From the NCBI GenBank assembly GCA_020161755.1, contig JAIUOS010000006.1, positions 107,960 to 171,959 on the forward strand: 64,000 bases of DNA, given 5' to 3'. The stretch comes from Actinomycetota bacterium (GTDB lineage: Bacteria; Actinomycetota; Actinomycetes; Propionibacteriales; Propionibacteriaceae). Both the position numbers and the translations under genes were made by a program. Below the pieces are notes generated by a model that worked only from the letters and a program-made list of their open reading frames with translations, had not been told where the DNA came from and did not search any database. The number at the start of each line of letters is the position of its first letter. The stretch's first letter is position 1. Below are positions 52,184-60,246 of this stretch, piece after piece.

Positions 52184-54625
52184 GTGGCGCCGGTGTGGCT
52201 GGACGCGTCCGTCGGCCTCGACGAGCGGGTGGCCGCCCTCGTCGCCGACCTCGGCGCGGACGACCTGGCGGCGGTCGCGCTGGGCGACTTCGCGCCGCTC
52301 ACCGGACGCGGGCTGCCCGCGCCCGACTACGTGGACTCCGGCACCGGCCTGCGCGGCGTCGAGGGCGCGACCGCGTTCCCAGCCGGCGTCGCGCTCGCGG
52401 CCACCTTCGACGCCGCACTGGCCGAGCAGTACGGGGCGGCGGTCGGCGCGGAGGCCCGGGCCGCCGGCTTCCCGGTGGTCCTCGGCCCGACCCTCGACCT
52501 GGCCCGCGACCCGCGCGCCGGACGGATCCCCGAGGCGCTCGGCGAGGACCCGTATCTCTCCGGGCTGCTGGGCGCGGCCCACGTCCGCGGCCTCCAGGGC
52601 AACCACGTGATCGCCCAGCTCAAGCACTTCGTCGCCTACAACGGCGAGAGCCGTCGCACCGGCTACGGGCTGGGTCCCGACCGGGGCGACAGCATCAACG
52701 TCCTGGCCTCGGAGGCGCTGCTGCAGGACGCCTACCTGCGTCCGTTCCGCGCGGCGATCGAGGCCGGCGCGTGGTCGATGATGGGCTCGTACAACCGGCT
52801 CAACGGCGCCTACACCTGCGAGAGCGCCGACCTGCTCGACCTGCCGCGGAGCCAGTGGGGGTGGCGCGGCTTCTACTGCCCCGACTTCCTGTTCGCCGTG
52901 CGGGACGACGCCCGCGCCCTGGCCGTCGGGCTCGACCTGGGCGCGCTCGGCGGGCCGGGTGGCCGCACGCCCGAGATGGTCGCGGACGCCCCGTCCGGCG
53001 TGGTGCGCACGCTGGTGGAGAACCTGGCGCGGGCGCTGATCGGCTCGGGGCTGGTCGACGATCCCCTCGCTCCCGTGGAGGGCGGCGACGGCCCGTCCAC
53101 GCCTGACCACCGGCAGCTGGCCGAGGACTGCGCGGCCGCGTCCATGGTGCTGCTCCGCAACGAGGACGCCGCGCTGCCCTTCGGCGACGACGTGCGCTCG
53201 ATCGCGGTGATCGGCCCCAGCGGCACGGACGCGCTGTTCACCACCGGCGGCTCGGCGGCGGTCGCCCTGCGGCCCGATCGGGTCGTCACCCCGCTGGACG
53301 GCCTGCGCGAGCGGGCCGGGCAGCGCCGCGTCGAGGGGTCCCAGGGGTCGCTGGGCGACGTCCCGCTGCCACCCGTGCCGGCCGCAGCGTTCGTGCTGCC
53401 GGACGGGTCCGGCCCCGGTGTCGAGGTGGTCGTCACCGCGCCCGACGGGAGTACCCGTCGCGAGACCCGTCCCACCATCGACCAGGCGATCGACCCGGCC
53501 CAGGGATGGCCCGGACGCTGGCGTGCCCGGCTGACCAGCACCGTCACCGGTCCGCACCGACTGAGCCTGGCCTTCGGCGGGCGCGCGAGCGTCCACCTCG
53601 ACGGCGAGGAGGTGATGGTCGGCGCGCGGGAGCTCGAACGGTTCCTGGACGGCCCCGCGGTACCGATGCAGGTGGTCGTCGACCTCGTGGCCGGCGAGCC
53701 CGCCCTGCTCCAGATCGATCTCGAGCCAGGCCCGGCCATTGTCATCCCGCCGATGGGGCTGGGGCCGTCGCTGCGCCTGGGCTGGCAGCTCCCCGACGAC
53801 CGGCACGAGCGTGCCGCCGCCGTCGCGCAGGACTGTGATGCCGCGGTCGTGGTGGTGACCATGGCGTGCAGCGAGGGGATGGATCGCGACACCCTCGCCC
53901 TGCCCGGCGACCAGGACGCGCTCGTGCGGCGGGTGGCCGCGGCCAACCCGCGGACGGTGGTCGTGCTGAACACGCCCGGCGCGGTGCTGATGCCGTGGCT
54001 CGACGACGTAGCCGCGGTGCTCCAGGTCTGGTACCCGGGGGAGCGGTTCGGGGCGGCGCTGGCCGGGATTCTCTTCGGCGACACCGAGCCCGGCGGACGG
54101 CTCCCGCTCACCTTCCCGCGGTCGCGGGCCGACCTGCCCGACGGCGACCAGGGCCCCGCCGCCGACCCGACCGACGTCGACTACGACGCCGACGACGGCA
54201 TCGGCTATCGGGCGGCCGCCGTCCGTGAGAAGGGGGCGCTGTTCGCGTTCGGTCACGGGCTCGGCTACGCGGGGAGCGCGGTGCCGGTGGTCGGCGCGAC
54301 GGTCGCTGCCGGTGCGCTGCGCCTGGACCTCGAGGTCACCAACCCGTCCGGCCGGGCCACCACCCATGTCGCCCAGCTCTACGCCGGGGTCGGCGATGAG
54401 GCGCCGGAGCTCGTCGGGGTCGTCCGCGTCCCGGTGGCGGCGGGAGCCACCGTCCACGCCGAGGCGACGGTCGGGGCCGGGGCCTTCGCGCGCTGGGATG
54501 CGGCCGCCGGCGACCGGCTCCCGGTGGCCGGCACGCACGCGTTGTGGGTGGCGGCCAGCTCGGCCGGGCTCGGCAATCCGCTCCGGGTGCGGGTCGAGGA
54601 CGGCCGGGTGGTCGCCGCGTCCTAG
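52184..54625 (+). CDS. GH3 beta-glucosidase with PA14 and Fn3-like domains
   Basis: An 813-residue GH3 enzyme: barrel domain (LGPTLDLARDPRAGR, AQLKHFVAYNGE, nucleophile Asp234 in FYCPDFLFA), sandwich domain, an inserted PA14-like domain (WRARLTSTVTGPHRLSLAF) and a C-terminal fibronectin-III-like domain. The GTG at 52184 is preferred because GGGAGG lies 7 nt upstream; GTG 52178 overlaps the GH78 stop but is too close to that site. With GH78 it would degrade rhamnosyl-beta-glucosides such as rutinose- or neohesperidose-type conjugates stepwise inside the cell. Confidence 0.9.
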   Translation: MAPVWLDASVGLDERVAALVADLGADDLAAVALGDFAPLTGRGLPAPDYVDSGTGLRGVEGATAFPAGVALAATFDAALAEQYGAAVGAEARAAGFPVVLGPTLDLARDPRAGRIPEALGEDPYLSGLLGAAHVRGLQGNHVIAQLKHFVAYNGESRRTGYGLGPDRGDSINVLASEALLQDAYLRPFRAAIEAGAWSMMGSYNRLNGAYTCESADLLDLPRSQWGWRGFYCPDFLFAVRDDARALAVGLDLGALGGPGGRTPEMVADAPSGVVRTLVENLARALIGSGLVDDPLAPVEGGDGPSTPDHRQLAEDCAAASMVLLRNEDAALPFGDDVRSIAVIGPSGTDALFTTGGSAAVALRPDRVVTPLDGLRERAGQRRVEGSQGSLGDVPLPPVPAAAFVLPDGSGPGVEVVVTAPDGSTRRETRPTIDQAIDPAQGWPGRWRARLTSTVTGPHRLSLAFGGRASVHLDGEEVMVGARELERFLDGPAVPMQVVVDLVAGEPALLQIDLEPGPAIVIPPMGLGPSLRLGWQLPDDRHERAAAVAQDCDAAVVVVTMACSEGMDRDTLALPGDQDALVRRVAAANPRTVVVLNTPGAVLMPWLDDVAAVLQVWYPGERFGAALAGILFGDTEPGGRLPLTFPRSRADLPDGDQGPAADPTDVDYDADDGIGYRAAAVREKGALFAFGHGLGYAGSAVPVVGATVAAGALRLDLEVTNPSGRATTHVAQLYAGVGDEAPELVGVVRVPVAAGATVHAEATVGAGAFARWDAAAGDRLPVAGTHALWVAASSAGLGNPLRVRVEDGRVVAAS

Positions 54626-54652
54626 GCGGGCGCGGGGGAAAGGCGAACGGAT

Positions 54653-54711
54653 TCGCCCTGGATCGGCGCCCGTAGGTCGATTCTGGCCTCGTGGGGCGCA
54701 ATCCAGGGCGA
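54653..54711. terminator. Large hairpin between convergent GH3 and ferric-reductase genes
   Basis: TCGCCCTGGAT (54653-54663) pairs with ATCCAGGGCGA (54701-54711); inside, GCGCCC (54666-54671) pairs with GGGCGC (54694-54699). It could serve as a terminator in both directions; the long arms also fit an inserted palindromic element. Confidence 0.6.
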
Positions 54712-54725
54712 TTTGCGTACCCGGT

Positions 54726-56147
54726 TCACCAGGCGAAGTCCTCGACGTGGATCCGGCGGGCGGGCACGCCGCTCTGCCTGGCCTCGGCGACGACTCGTTC
54801 GGTGAAGCCCGAGGGGCCGCAGACGAACAGGTCGGCGTCGGCCAGGTCGGGCACCAGTTCGTCGAGGGTCAGCTCGGGGCTCTCGGCGGGCACCCAGCGT
54901 CCGTCGGCGCGGTGACCGGTGAGGACGACCAGGTTCGCGCCCCTGCGGCGGCAGAGCCACTCGATCTCGTCAAGCAGGTAGAGCTCGTCGGCGCGGGAGG
55001 CGCGCAGCACGACGGTGGCGTTGCCGGCGGCGAAGGTCGCGTCCTCGAGCAGCGCCCGGATCGGCGCGATCCCGATGCCGGCGCCCACCAGCGCGACGGT
55101 CTCGCTGGTGCGGGCGGTGTCGGTGAAGGTGCCGTACGGTCCTTCGACGAACACCCGGGTGCCCGGACGAACCGACGCCAGCGCGGCGCTGCCGGCACCG
55201 AGGGTGCGGACGGTGATGCGCAGCCGATCCGCGCGCGGGGCGGCCGAGAGCGAGAACGGGTGCTGGTGCCACCACAGGCCCTTGCCGAGGAACCGCCAGT
55301 GCAGGTACTGGCCGCTGCGGGCGCCGAGCTGGTCGAGCCGGCGGCCGGACAGCTCGATGCTGTAGGCGTCCGGTCCGGCGGGCTGGACGCGGACCACCCG
55401 CAGCTGGTGGCGCAGCGAGGTGACCAGCGGGGCGAGGAACCGGAAGCCCAGCAGGGCGGCGCCGGTGACCACGAGGATCGCGATCCAGTAGGTGCGCTGC
55501 CAGGCGCCCTGAGCGAGCAGCCCGCTCATCGAGAACATGTGCGGGATCGACAGCCCGACGGCCGCGTAGCTCGTGAGGTGGATGCCGTGCCACACCTCGT
55601 ACGGCAGGCGACGGCGGGCCGCGACGATCGAGGAGACCACGACTACCAGCAGCAGCCCCATGCCCGCGACGGCGAGGATGAAGTCGCTCGCCGCCCACAG
55701 GTAGAGGAACTCGGCGATCGGGGAGACGTTGTCCATCACGGTGTAGCCGAGCAGGATGAAGACGGCGTGCACGCCGAGCCCGTACACCACCCAGTCGCCG
55801 AGCCGGGAGTGCAGGGCGGTCGCGCGGGGCTGGCCGAGCACCCGGTCGATCACCGGGACGCGCGCGGCGAGCAGCAGCATCAGCAGCAGCGCGTTGGTGG
55901 CCGCCAGGCCGGCGAGGATGCCGACCGCGGTGAGCGCGCCACCCACCGTGGCGAAGCGGGACAGGCCGCCCTCGGCCAGGAACAGCACCAGGCACATCGC
56001 CATGCTGGCCCAACCCGCGGCCATCACGGTGGTCTCGCCGCTCCACGTCCAGCGCTGCGCTGAGCGGCGGGCCGGCGCCGGCGGACGCTGCGCGGTCCGC
56101 GCGGGATCCGGGGCGACGCGGCGGGGAGGGACGGTGAGTTGGGCCAT
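54726..56147 (-). CDS. Ferric-reductase-like transmembrane flavocytochrome
   Basis: A 473-residue membrane oxidoreductase. The N-terminal half has six spans with paired heme His residues (VYGLGVHAVFIL; VWHGIHLTSY; SIPHMFS). The C-terminal half is an FAD/NAD(P) module: HPFSLSAAPRADRLRIT binds FAD, VEGPYG the FAD phosphate, GAGIGIAPIRALLE the nicotinamide and CGPSGF closes the site. Such proteins carry electrons from NAD(P)H across the membrane. With ApbE and a DUF2271 lipoprotein next door it forms a flavin-based extracytosolic redox locus. Confidence 0.88.
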   Translation of the reverse strand: MAQLTVPPRRVAPDPARTAQRPPAPARRSAQRWTWSGETTVMAAGWASMAMCLVLFLAEGGLSRFATVGGALTAVGILAGLAATNALLLMLLLAARVPVIDRVLGQPRATALHSRLGDWVVYGLGVHAVFILLGYTVMDNVSPIAEFLYLWAASDFILAVAGMGLLLVVVVSSIVAARRRLPYEVWHGIHLTSYAAVGLSIPHMFSMSGLLAQGAWQRTYWIAILVVTGAALLGFRFLAPLVTSLRHQLRVVRVQPAGPDAYSIELSGRRLDQLGARSGQYLHWRFLGKGLWWHQHPFSLSAAPRADRLRITVRTLGAGSAALASVRPGTRVFVEGPYGTFTDTARTSETVALVGAGIGIAPIRALLEDATFAAGNATVVLRASRADELYLLDEIEWLCRRRGANLVVLTGHRADGRWVPAESPELTLDELVPDLADADLFVCGPSGFTERVVAEARQSGVPARRIHVEDFAW

Positions 56148-56242
56148 GGCACTGAGAGTGGTGGCCGGATCTGTGGGGTTCCTGTGAACCGGGTGGCGGA
56201 AGGATGTGAGTCGCGTCCCTCCCGCTGTCGGACCCGGCTGCG

Positions 56243-56248
56243 TAGGGT
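56243..56248 (+). promoter_or_regulatory. -10-like TAGGGT of the leaderless ApbE gene
   Basis: TAGGGT stands 6 nt before the GTG at 56255 and no Shine-Dalgarno intervenes (GCTGAG), so transcription probably starts at or next to the start codon. Confidence 0.5.
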
Positions 56249-56254
56249 GCTGAG

Positions 56255-57181
56255 GTGAGCACCGTCCCGCCTCCCGCGACCGCGACCTCGCGCGGTGTCT
56301 ACCACCCGCTGCTCGGCACGAACGTGGAGATCAGGGTGGCCGCGACCGGGTCGGACGCGCAGGCGCGGGCCGAGGCGGGGGAGCGGGCCGCGCTGGAGGA
56401 GATGGTGCGGCTCCAGTCGGTGTTCTCGGTGTTCGACCCGGGCAGCGAGCTGTCGCGGTGGCGGGCGGGCGGCGACCACGAGCCGTCCGCCGAACTGGTG
56501 GAGGTGCTGGAGGCCGCGCAGCACTGGTGGACGGTGTCCGGCGGCGGCTTCCACCCGGCGACCGCCCGGCTGCGGCAACGCTGGTTGCGCGCGGAGGCCG
56601 AGCAGCGGCTCCCGTCCGACGACGAGCTGGCCGGGCTGGCGCGTGACCTGCGGACGCTGCCGTTCGAGGTGGCGGACGGCGTCGCGACCCGTCTGGGCGA
56701 CTGCTCGGGCCTGGACCTGAACGCGATCGCCAAGGGCTACATCGTCGATCGCGGCGTGGCGGTGGCCGCCGGCGGTGACGGGGTGGTGGACGTGCTGGTC
56801 AATGCCGGCGGCGACCTGCGCCACGTCGGTGCCGACCCGGTGCGGGTGGGCGTGGAGGACCCCCGGTCCGTCGGCGGCGCCCCGATCCGGGTGGTCGAGC
56901 TGGGCGAGGCGGCGATGGCCACCAGCGGCCCGGTGCACCGCGGCTTTCGGATCGGCGAGCAGTGGTTCGGCCACGTCCTCGACCCGCGGACCGGACGGCC
57001 GGTGGCCGAGCGTCCCTCGACCACCGTCCGAGCCCTGGACGCGATGACCGCCGACGCCCTGGCCACCGTGGTGGGGGTACTCGACTGGACGGAGGCCGTC
57101 CGCGTGCTCCGCTCCGTCCCGGGCGCGGCGGCGATCACGATCGACCCCGCCGGCGAGGTGCGCACCTGCGGCTCCTGGTGA
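56255..57181 (+). CDS. apbE: ApbE-type FAD:protein FMN transferase without signal peptide
   Basis: A 308-residue ApbE protein. It attaches FMN to a Ser/Thr of a partner protein using FAD. Key motifs are GLDLNAIAKGYIVDR (FAD/AMP), NAGGDLRHVG and DAMTADALATVVG (Mg2+ site). Unlike most ApbE proteins it begins MSTVPPPATATSRG, with no hydrophobic signal or lipobox, so it is probably cytoplasmic. The GTG at 56255 is supported by the -10-like box 6 nt ahead. It is divergent from the ferric-reductase-like gene and converges with the DUF2271 gene. Confidence 0.92.
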   Translation: MSTVPPPATATSRGVYHPLLGTNVEIRVAATGSDAQARAEAGERAALEEMVRLQSVFSVFDPGSELSRWRAGGDHEPSAELVEVLEAAQHWWTVSGGGFHPATARLRQRWLRAEAEQRLPSDDELAGLARDLRTLPFEVADGVATRLGDCSGLDLNAIAKGYIVDRGVAVAAGGDGVVDVLVNAGGDLRHVGADPVRVGVEDPRSVGGAPIRVVELGEAAMATSGPVHRGFRIGEQWFGHVLDPRTGRPVAERPSTTVRALDAMTADALATVVGVLDWTEAVRVLRSVPGAAAITIDPAGEVRTCGSW

Positions 57182-57187
57182 CTCCCG

Positions 57188-57303
57188 GCGAAATGAAAGG
57201 GGACAGTCCCCTTTCATTTCGCAGACCGAACGCGTGGACCGAAAGGGGACAGTCCCCTTTCGGTCCACCTGAGTGCGGAGTTGGCGGGTAGGGGACAGTC
57301 CCC
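57188..57303. repeat. GGGGACAGTCCCC hairpin cluster, family C, locus 2
   Basis: Two perfect 35-bp palindromes, GCGAAATGAAAGGGGAC-A-... at 57188-57222 and GTGGACCGAAAGGGGAC-A-... at 57234-57268, plus a core-only copy GGGGACAGTCCCC at 57291-57303. They fill the 128-bp gap between convergent ApbE and DUF2271 genes. The two complete copies keep the core but have unlike outer arms. Confidence 0.92.
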
Positions 57304-57309
57304 TTTCCG

Positions 57310-57942
57310 TCAGACGGCGTAGTCGACCGCGGCGGCGGTGATGTCGCCGGTGGCGGTCAGGCTGGTCTTGGCGGCGGACGAGCCGAAGGTCACCTGCTGG
57401 CGCACCAGGCTGTCCGAGCCGTGCTCGACCACGCTCTCGATGCACACGTAGTAGGTGCCCTGCGCGGCCCGGTCGCCGGACGCGGTGGTGCCGTCCCACG
57501 TGGTGGTGAAGCTGCCGGCCGGGACGGTGCCGCTGGTGGTGGTGTCGGTGCCGCCCGAGGCGGCGTACCAGGTGGACAAGGTGTTCAGCCAGTTGTCGCC
57601 GTTGGCCTTGTGGTACAGCGCGAGGGTCTTCACGAAGTTGCCGTCGGCGTCCTCGATCCAGACCGCCATGTACGGGTTGCGGGACATCCCGCCGCTGGAG
57701 GCGAAGGTCCAGGAGACCGTGGCCTGGGCGCTGGCCGGCAGGGTCTTCCCGGATGTGCTCGCCGACGCGGTCGCGGTGACGGACGCGGTGCTGGACGCGC
57801 TCGCGGTCGCCGTGGCCTGACCGGTGGCGGACGTCGTCGTCGAGCCGGTGGCAGCGCACCCGACCACGCCGACGATCGCGGCGGCGGAGAGCCCGCCGAG
57901 GAAGGCGCGGCGGGTCACTGTGGAGTAGCGGGAGGGGGACAT
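57310..57942 (-). CDS. Tat-exported DUF2271 lipoprotein
   Basis: A 210-residue protein. The N-terminus VTRRAFLGGLSAAAIVGVVGC combines a twin-arginine motif with a lipobox (Cys29), so it should leave the cell folded and be lipid-anchored. A Thr/Ser/Ala linker (residues 30-70) leads to a DUF2271 domain (ATVSWTFASSGGMSRNPYMAVWIEDADG). DUF2271 proteins occur in flavin-transfer loci with ApbE. The DxxSGAT-like flavinylation motif was not found, so whether it is the FMN acceptor is open. GAAAGG precedes the ATG. Confidence 0.82.
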   Translation of the reverse strand: MSPSRYSTVTRRAFLGGLSAAAIVGVVGCAATGSTTTSATGQATATASASSTASVTATASASTSGKTLPASAQATVSWTFASSGGMSRNPYMAVWIEDADGNFVKTLALYHKANGDNWLNTLSTWYAASGGTDTTTSGTVPAGSFTTTWDGTTASGDRAAQGTYYVCIESVVEHGSDSLVRQQVTFGSSAAKTSLTATGDITAAAVDYAV

Positions 57943-58186
57943 CGGCGGGTGCCTTTCGGTCGGGGAGTTCGTCGCGAGCAACTCAACTCGCCCGGTCTGT
58001 GCGTCTGCTGTGAGTGGACCGGTCCGCTCCTGTGGACCCCGACGGGCGGACGGGCGCCGCCCGATCCCGGAATGCGCAGTCTTCGGGCGTCGGGACGCTG
58101 GGTGCAGGGGGTGGGCCTCGGGTAAGGTCGGTCCAAGCGCCGCCACGCAGAAAGTCAGACGCCGCTGCACGAATGAGGGAGGGCCG
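57943..58186. other. Divergent promoter region between DUF2271 and M50 genes
   Basis: 244 bp between the start of the minus-strand DUF2271 gene and the plus-strand protease gene. A -10-like TAAGGT lies at 58122-58127, about 60 nt before the protease GTG. No gene or strong palindrome is seen. Confidence 0.4.
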
Positions 58187-58759
58187 GTGAGCGATCTCCC
58201 CGCGCCCGAGTTCGAGGTCGAAGTACGGCCGGGTTTCGCGGTCACGATGGGGGCCCTCGTCGCGGTGTACGGAATCTTCCACGCACTGATGTCCCGCCGC
58301 GTCGGGGTGCATCCGACCCTCGCCGAGTCGCTCAACTGGGGCGCCGCGGTCACCGTCCTGATCCTGCTGGGAACACTGCTGCACGAGCTCGGCCACGTCG
58401 CCGCGGGCGTCCTCGCCGGACACCGCTGGACGAAGGCCATCCTGAACGGCGCCGGCCTCGGGGTGGTGATCGAGCCCAAGCCCCACGGCTGGAACCGGAT
58501 CTTCCGCAGTCTCGCCGGGCCGGTCGTGCAGCTGCTGTTCGCGCTGCCGCTGCTCGGTATCGCCCTGGCGGCGAGCCCGTCCGGACGCATCAACGAAGTG
58601 GCGGCGACCACGTCCATCTGGTGGGTGGCCGGGCTGGGGAACCTCTTCCTCGGCGTCCTGAACGTGCTTCCGATCCCTGGCTTCGACGGGGCCAAGGTCG
58701 TCGACGGCATTCGCGACCTCCTTGCGCGGTCGGCAGCCCGGCGCAGCGAGGTCTCGTAG
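58187..58759 (+). CDS. M50 (site-2 protease-like) membrane metallopeptidase
   Basis: A 190-residue polytopic protein with the zinc motif HELGH at residues 66-70 inside a membrane segment and NVLPIPGFDG at 159-168, the paired Asp motif of site-2 proteases. About four spans are predicted, a minimal S2P core without PDZ or CBS domain. Such proteases cut membrane-anchored regulators or act in membrane protein maintenance. GAGGGAGG precedes the GTG. No candidate substrate (anti-sigma factor) is adjacent. Confidence 0.85.
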   Translation: MSDLPAPEFEVEVRPGFAVTMGALVAVYGIFHALMSRRVGVHPTLAESLNWGAAVTVLILLGTLLHELGHVAAGVLAGHRWTKAILNGAGLGVVIEPKPHGWNRIFRSLAGPVVQLLFALPLLGIALAASPSGRINEVAATTSIWWVAGLGNLFLGVLNVLPIPGFDGAKVVDGIRDLLARSAARRSEVS

Positions 58760-59007
58760 CGTCACGGTCCGCGGGTGTCGCGTCCGCAAAAACCAAACGA
58801 CGTTAAGCCTTGGCGGAATGGCCGCGGAGTGGCAGAGTGGGCCCCCAGCCAAGCGTCAGCGGTCGATCGCGTGCAACCCACGCTCCCGCTGCAAGAGCCC
58901 CCTTCGGGGGGCGGTCGGCCGTGTTCCGGGGAGCGAACGCGGCCGACCGTTGTGTGTGCGGACGACTGGCAGAATGCCGACCAGAGTCCACGCACAGGAG
59001 TTGTCGC
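58760..59007 (+). other. 248-bp gap with UUCG-loop hairpin and CTTGGC/GCCAAG pairing
   Basis: No credible gene. GCCCCC-TTC-GGGGGGC at 58897-58912 forms a stem with a C(UUCG)G loop, and CTTGGC (58808-58813) can pair with GCCAAG (58849-58854). The region may be a leader or small RNA. CACAGGAG at 58993-59000 is the ribosome-binding site of the next gene. No known RNA family is recognised. Confidence 0.4.
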
Positions 59008-60054
59008 ATGCCCCACGCCATCGCATACGCCATTGACGCACCCACCGGCCGGTTCGCCCGCACCACGATCGAACGCCGCGAGCCCGGTCCCACCGAGGTG
59101 CTGTTCGACATCGCCTACACGGGCATCTGCCACTCCGACATCCACACCGCCCGCGGGGAGTGGGGGCCGGCGACCTACCCGCTGGTGCCGGGCCACGAAC
59201 TGGCCGGCGTGGTGCGCGAGGTCGGCCCGGCGGTGACGAGGTTCGCGGTCGGCGACCGGGTGGGCGTCGGCTGCTTCGTCGACTCCTGCGGGGAGTGCGA
59301 GCAGTGCCTGGCCGGTGACGAGCAGTTCTGCGACGGCCCCGGCGGCACGATCTGGACGTACAACGCGACCGGACGGGACGGGCTGCCGACGGCCGGCGGC
59401 TACTCCACCTGCATCACCGTCGAGCAGGACTATGTCTGCCGCATCCCGGACGGGATCGAGCTGTCCCAGGCCGCGCCGCTGCTGTGCGCCGGCATCACCC
59501 TGTACTCGCCGCTGAAGCGGTGGGGCGCCGGGCCCGGCAAGCGGGTGGCGATCGTCGGCATGGGCGGGCTGGGGCACATGGGCGTCCAGCTCGCGGCGGC
59601 GATGGGGGCGGAGGTCGCGGTGATCAGCCAGACCCGCTCGAAGGAGGCGGACGGACGGCGCTTCGGCGCGTCCGAATACCACGCGGTCTCCGAGCCGGGG
59701 ACGCTGCGCGCCCTGCGCAAGCGGTTCGACCTGATCATCAGCACGGTGTCGGCCGACCAGAACCTCAACGCCCGGATCGGCTGCCTGAAGACCGGCGGAG
59801 CGCTGGTGGACGTCGGCCTGCCCGAGCACCCGGTGCAGCTGAGCCTCGGCGGGCTGGTCGGGCAGCGGCGGATCCTGGCCGGTTCGCAGATCGGCGGCAT
59901 CGCCGAGACCCAGGAGATGCTGGACTTCTGCGCCGAGCACGGCCTGGCCGCCCAGGTCGAGGTGATCGGCGGCGAGGACATCAACGCCGCCTACGACCGG
60001 GTGGTCGCCTCCGACGTCCGCTACCGCTTCGTGATCGACACCGCCACCTTCTGA
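59008..60054 (+). CDS. Zinc-dependent NAD(P) alcohol dehydrogenase (CAD/YahK-like)
   Basis: A 348-residue medium-chain dehydrogenase. Catalytic zinc residues are Cys in GICHSDIH and His in PGHELAG; the structural zinc lobe is complete (CGECEQCLAGDEQFC). The cofactor motif is GMGGLGHMGVQLA. It resembles broad-range aldehyde reductases of the cinnamyl-alcohol-dehydrogenase type (YahK, AdhA). GGAG lies 7 nt before the ATG. It is followed directly by repeat locus B2. Confidence 0.9.
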   Translation: MPHAIAYAIDAPTGRFARTTIERREPGPTEVLFDIAYTGICHSDIHTARGEWGPATYPLVPGHELAGVVREVGPAVTRFAVGDRVGVGCFVDSCGECEQCLAGDEQFCDGPGGTIWTYNATGRDGLPTAGGYSTCITVEQDYVCRIPDGIELSQAAPLLCAGITLYSPLKRWGAGPGKRVAIVGMGGLGHMGVQLAAAMGAEVAVISQTRSKEADGRRFGASEYHAVSEPGTLRALRKRFDLIISTVSADQNLNARIGCLKTGGALVDVGLPEHPVQLSLGGLVGQRRILAGSQIGGIAETQEMLDFCAEHGLAAQVEVIGGEDINAAYDRVVASDVRYRFVIDTATF

Positions 60055-60057
60055 CCC

Positions 60058-60225
60058 GGGGACGGTTCTTCGATCCGCCGGATTCTGGCGGATATCGGGG
60101 ACGGTTCTTCGATCCGCCAGAATTTGGCGGGCAAAGGGGACGGATCTTCGAAACGCCGGGAACCCCTGCGTTGAACAACTGTCCCCGTTCCCCGCCGAAA
60201 AGTGGCGGATCGAAGAACCGTCCCC
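60058..60225. repeat. Mosaic GGGGACGGTTC repeat cluster, family B, locus 2
   Basis: Two direct 39-bp units at 60058-60096 and 60097-60135, a middle segment starting GGGGACGGATCTTCGAAACG and ending in GTCCCC, and a closing inverted unit at 60187-60225. The order is the same as at 44532-44741 with one direct unit fewer. The unit hairpin CCGCC...GGCGG is kept while its loop varies (GGATTCT, AGAATTT). The cluster begins 4 bp after the dehydrogenase stop. Confidence 0.92.
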
Positions 60226-60246
60226 GGTGTGGGGCGGACGCGGACG

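Noticed and set aside
57190..57310. rho-independent terminators between ApbE and DUF2271 genes
   Set aside because: They may terminate transcription, but three copies with a core shared with 47417-47488 inside an operon are better described as a repeat family.
58800..58870. tRNA-like segment (GGCGGAATGG, GTGGCAGAGTGGG)
   Set aside because: No cloverleaf can be formed: the T-arm GGTTCRA motif and a matching acceptor stem are absent.
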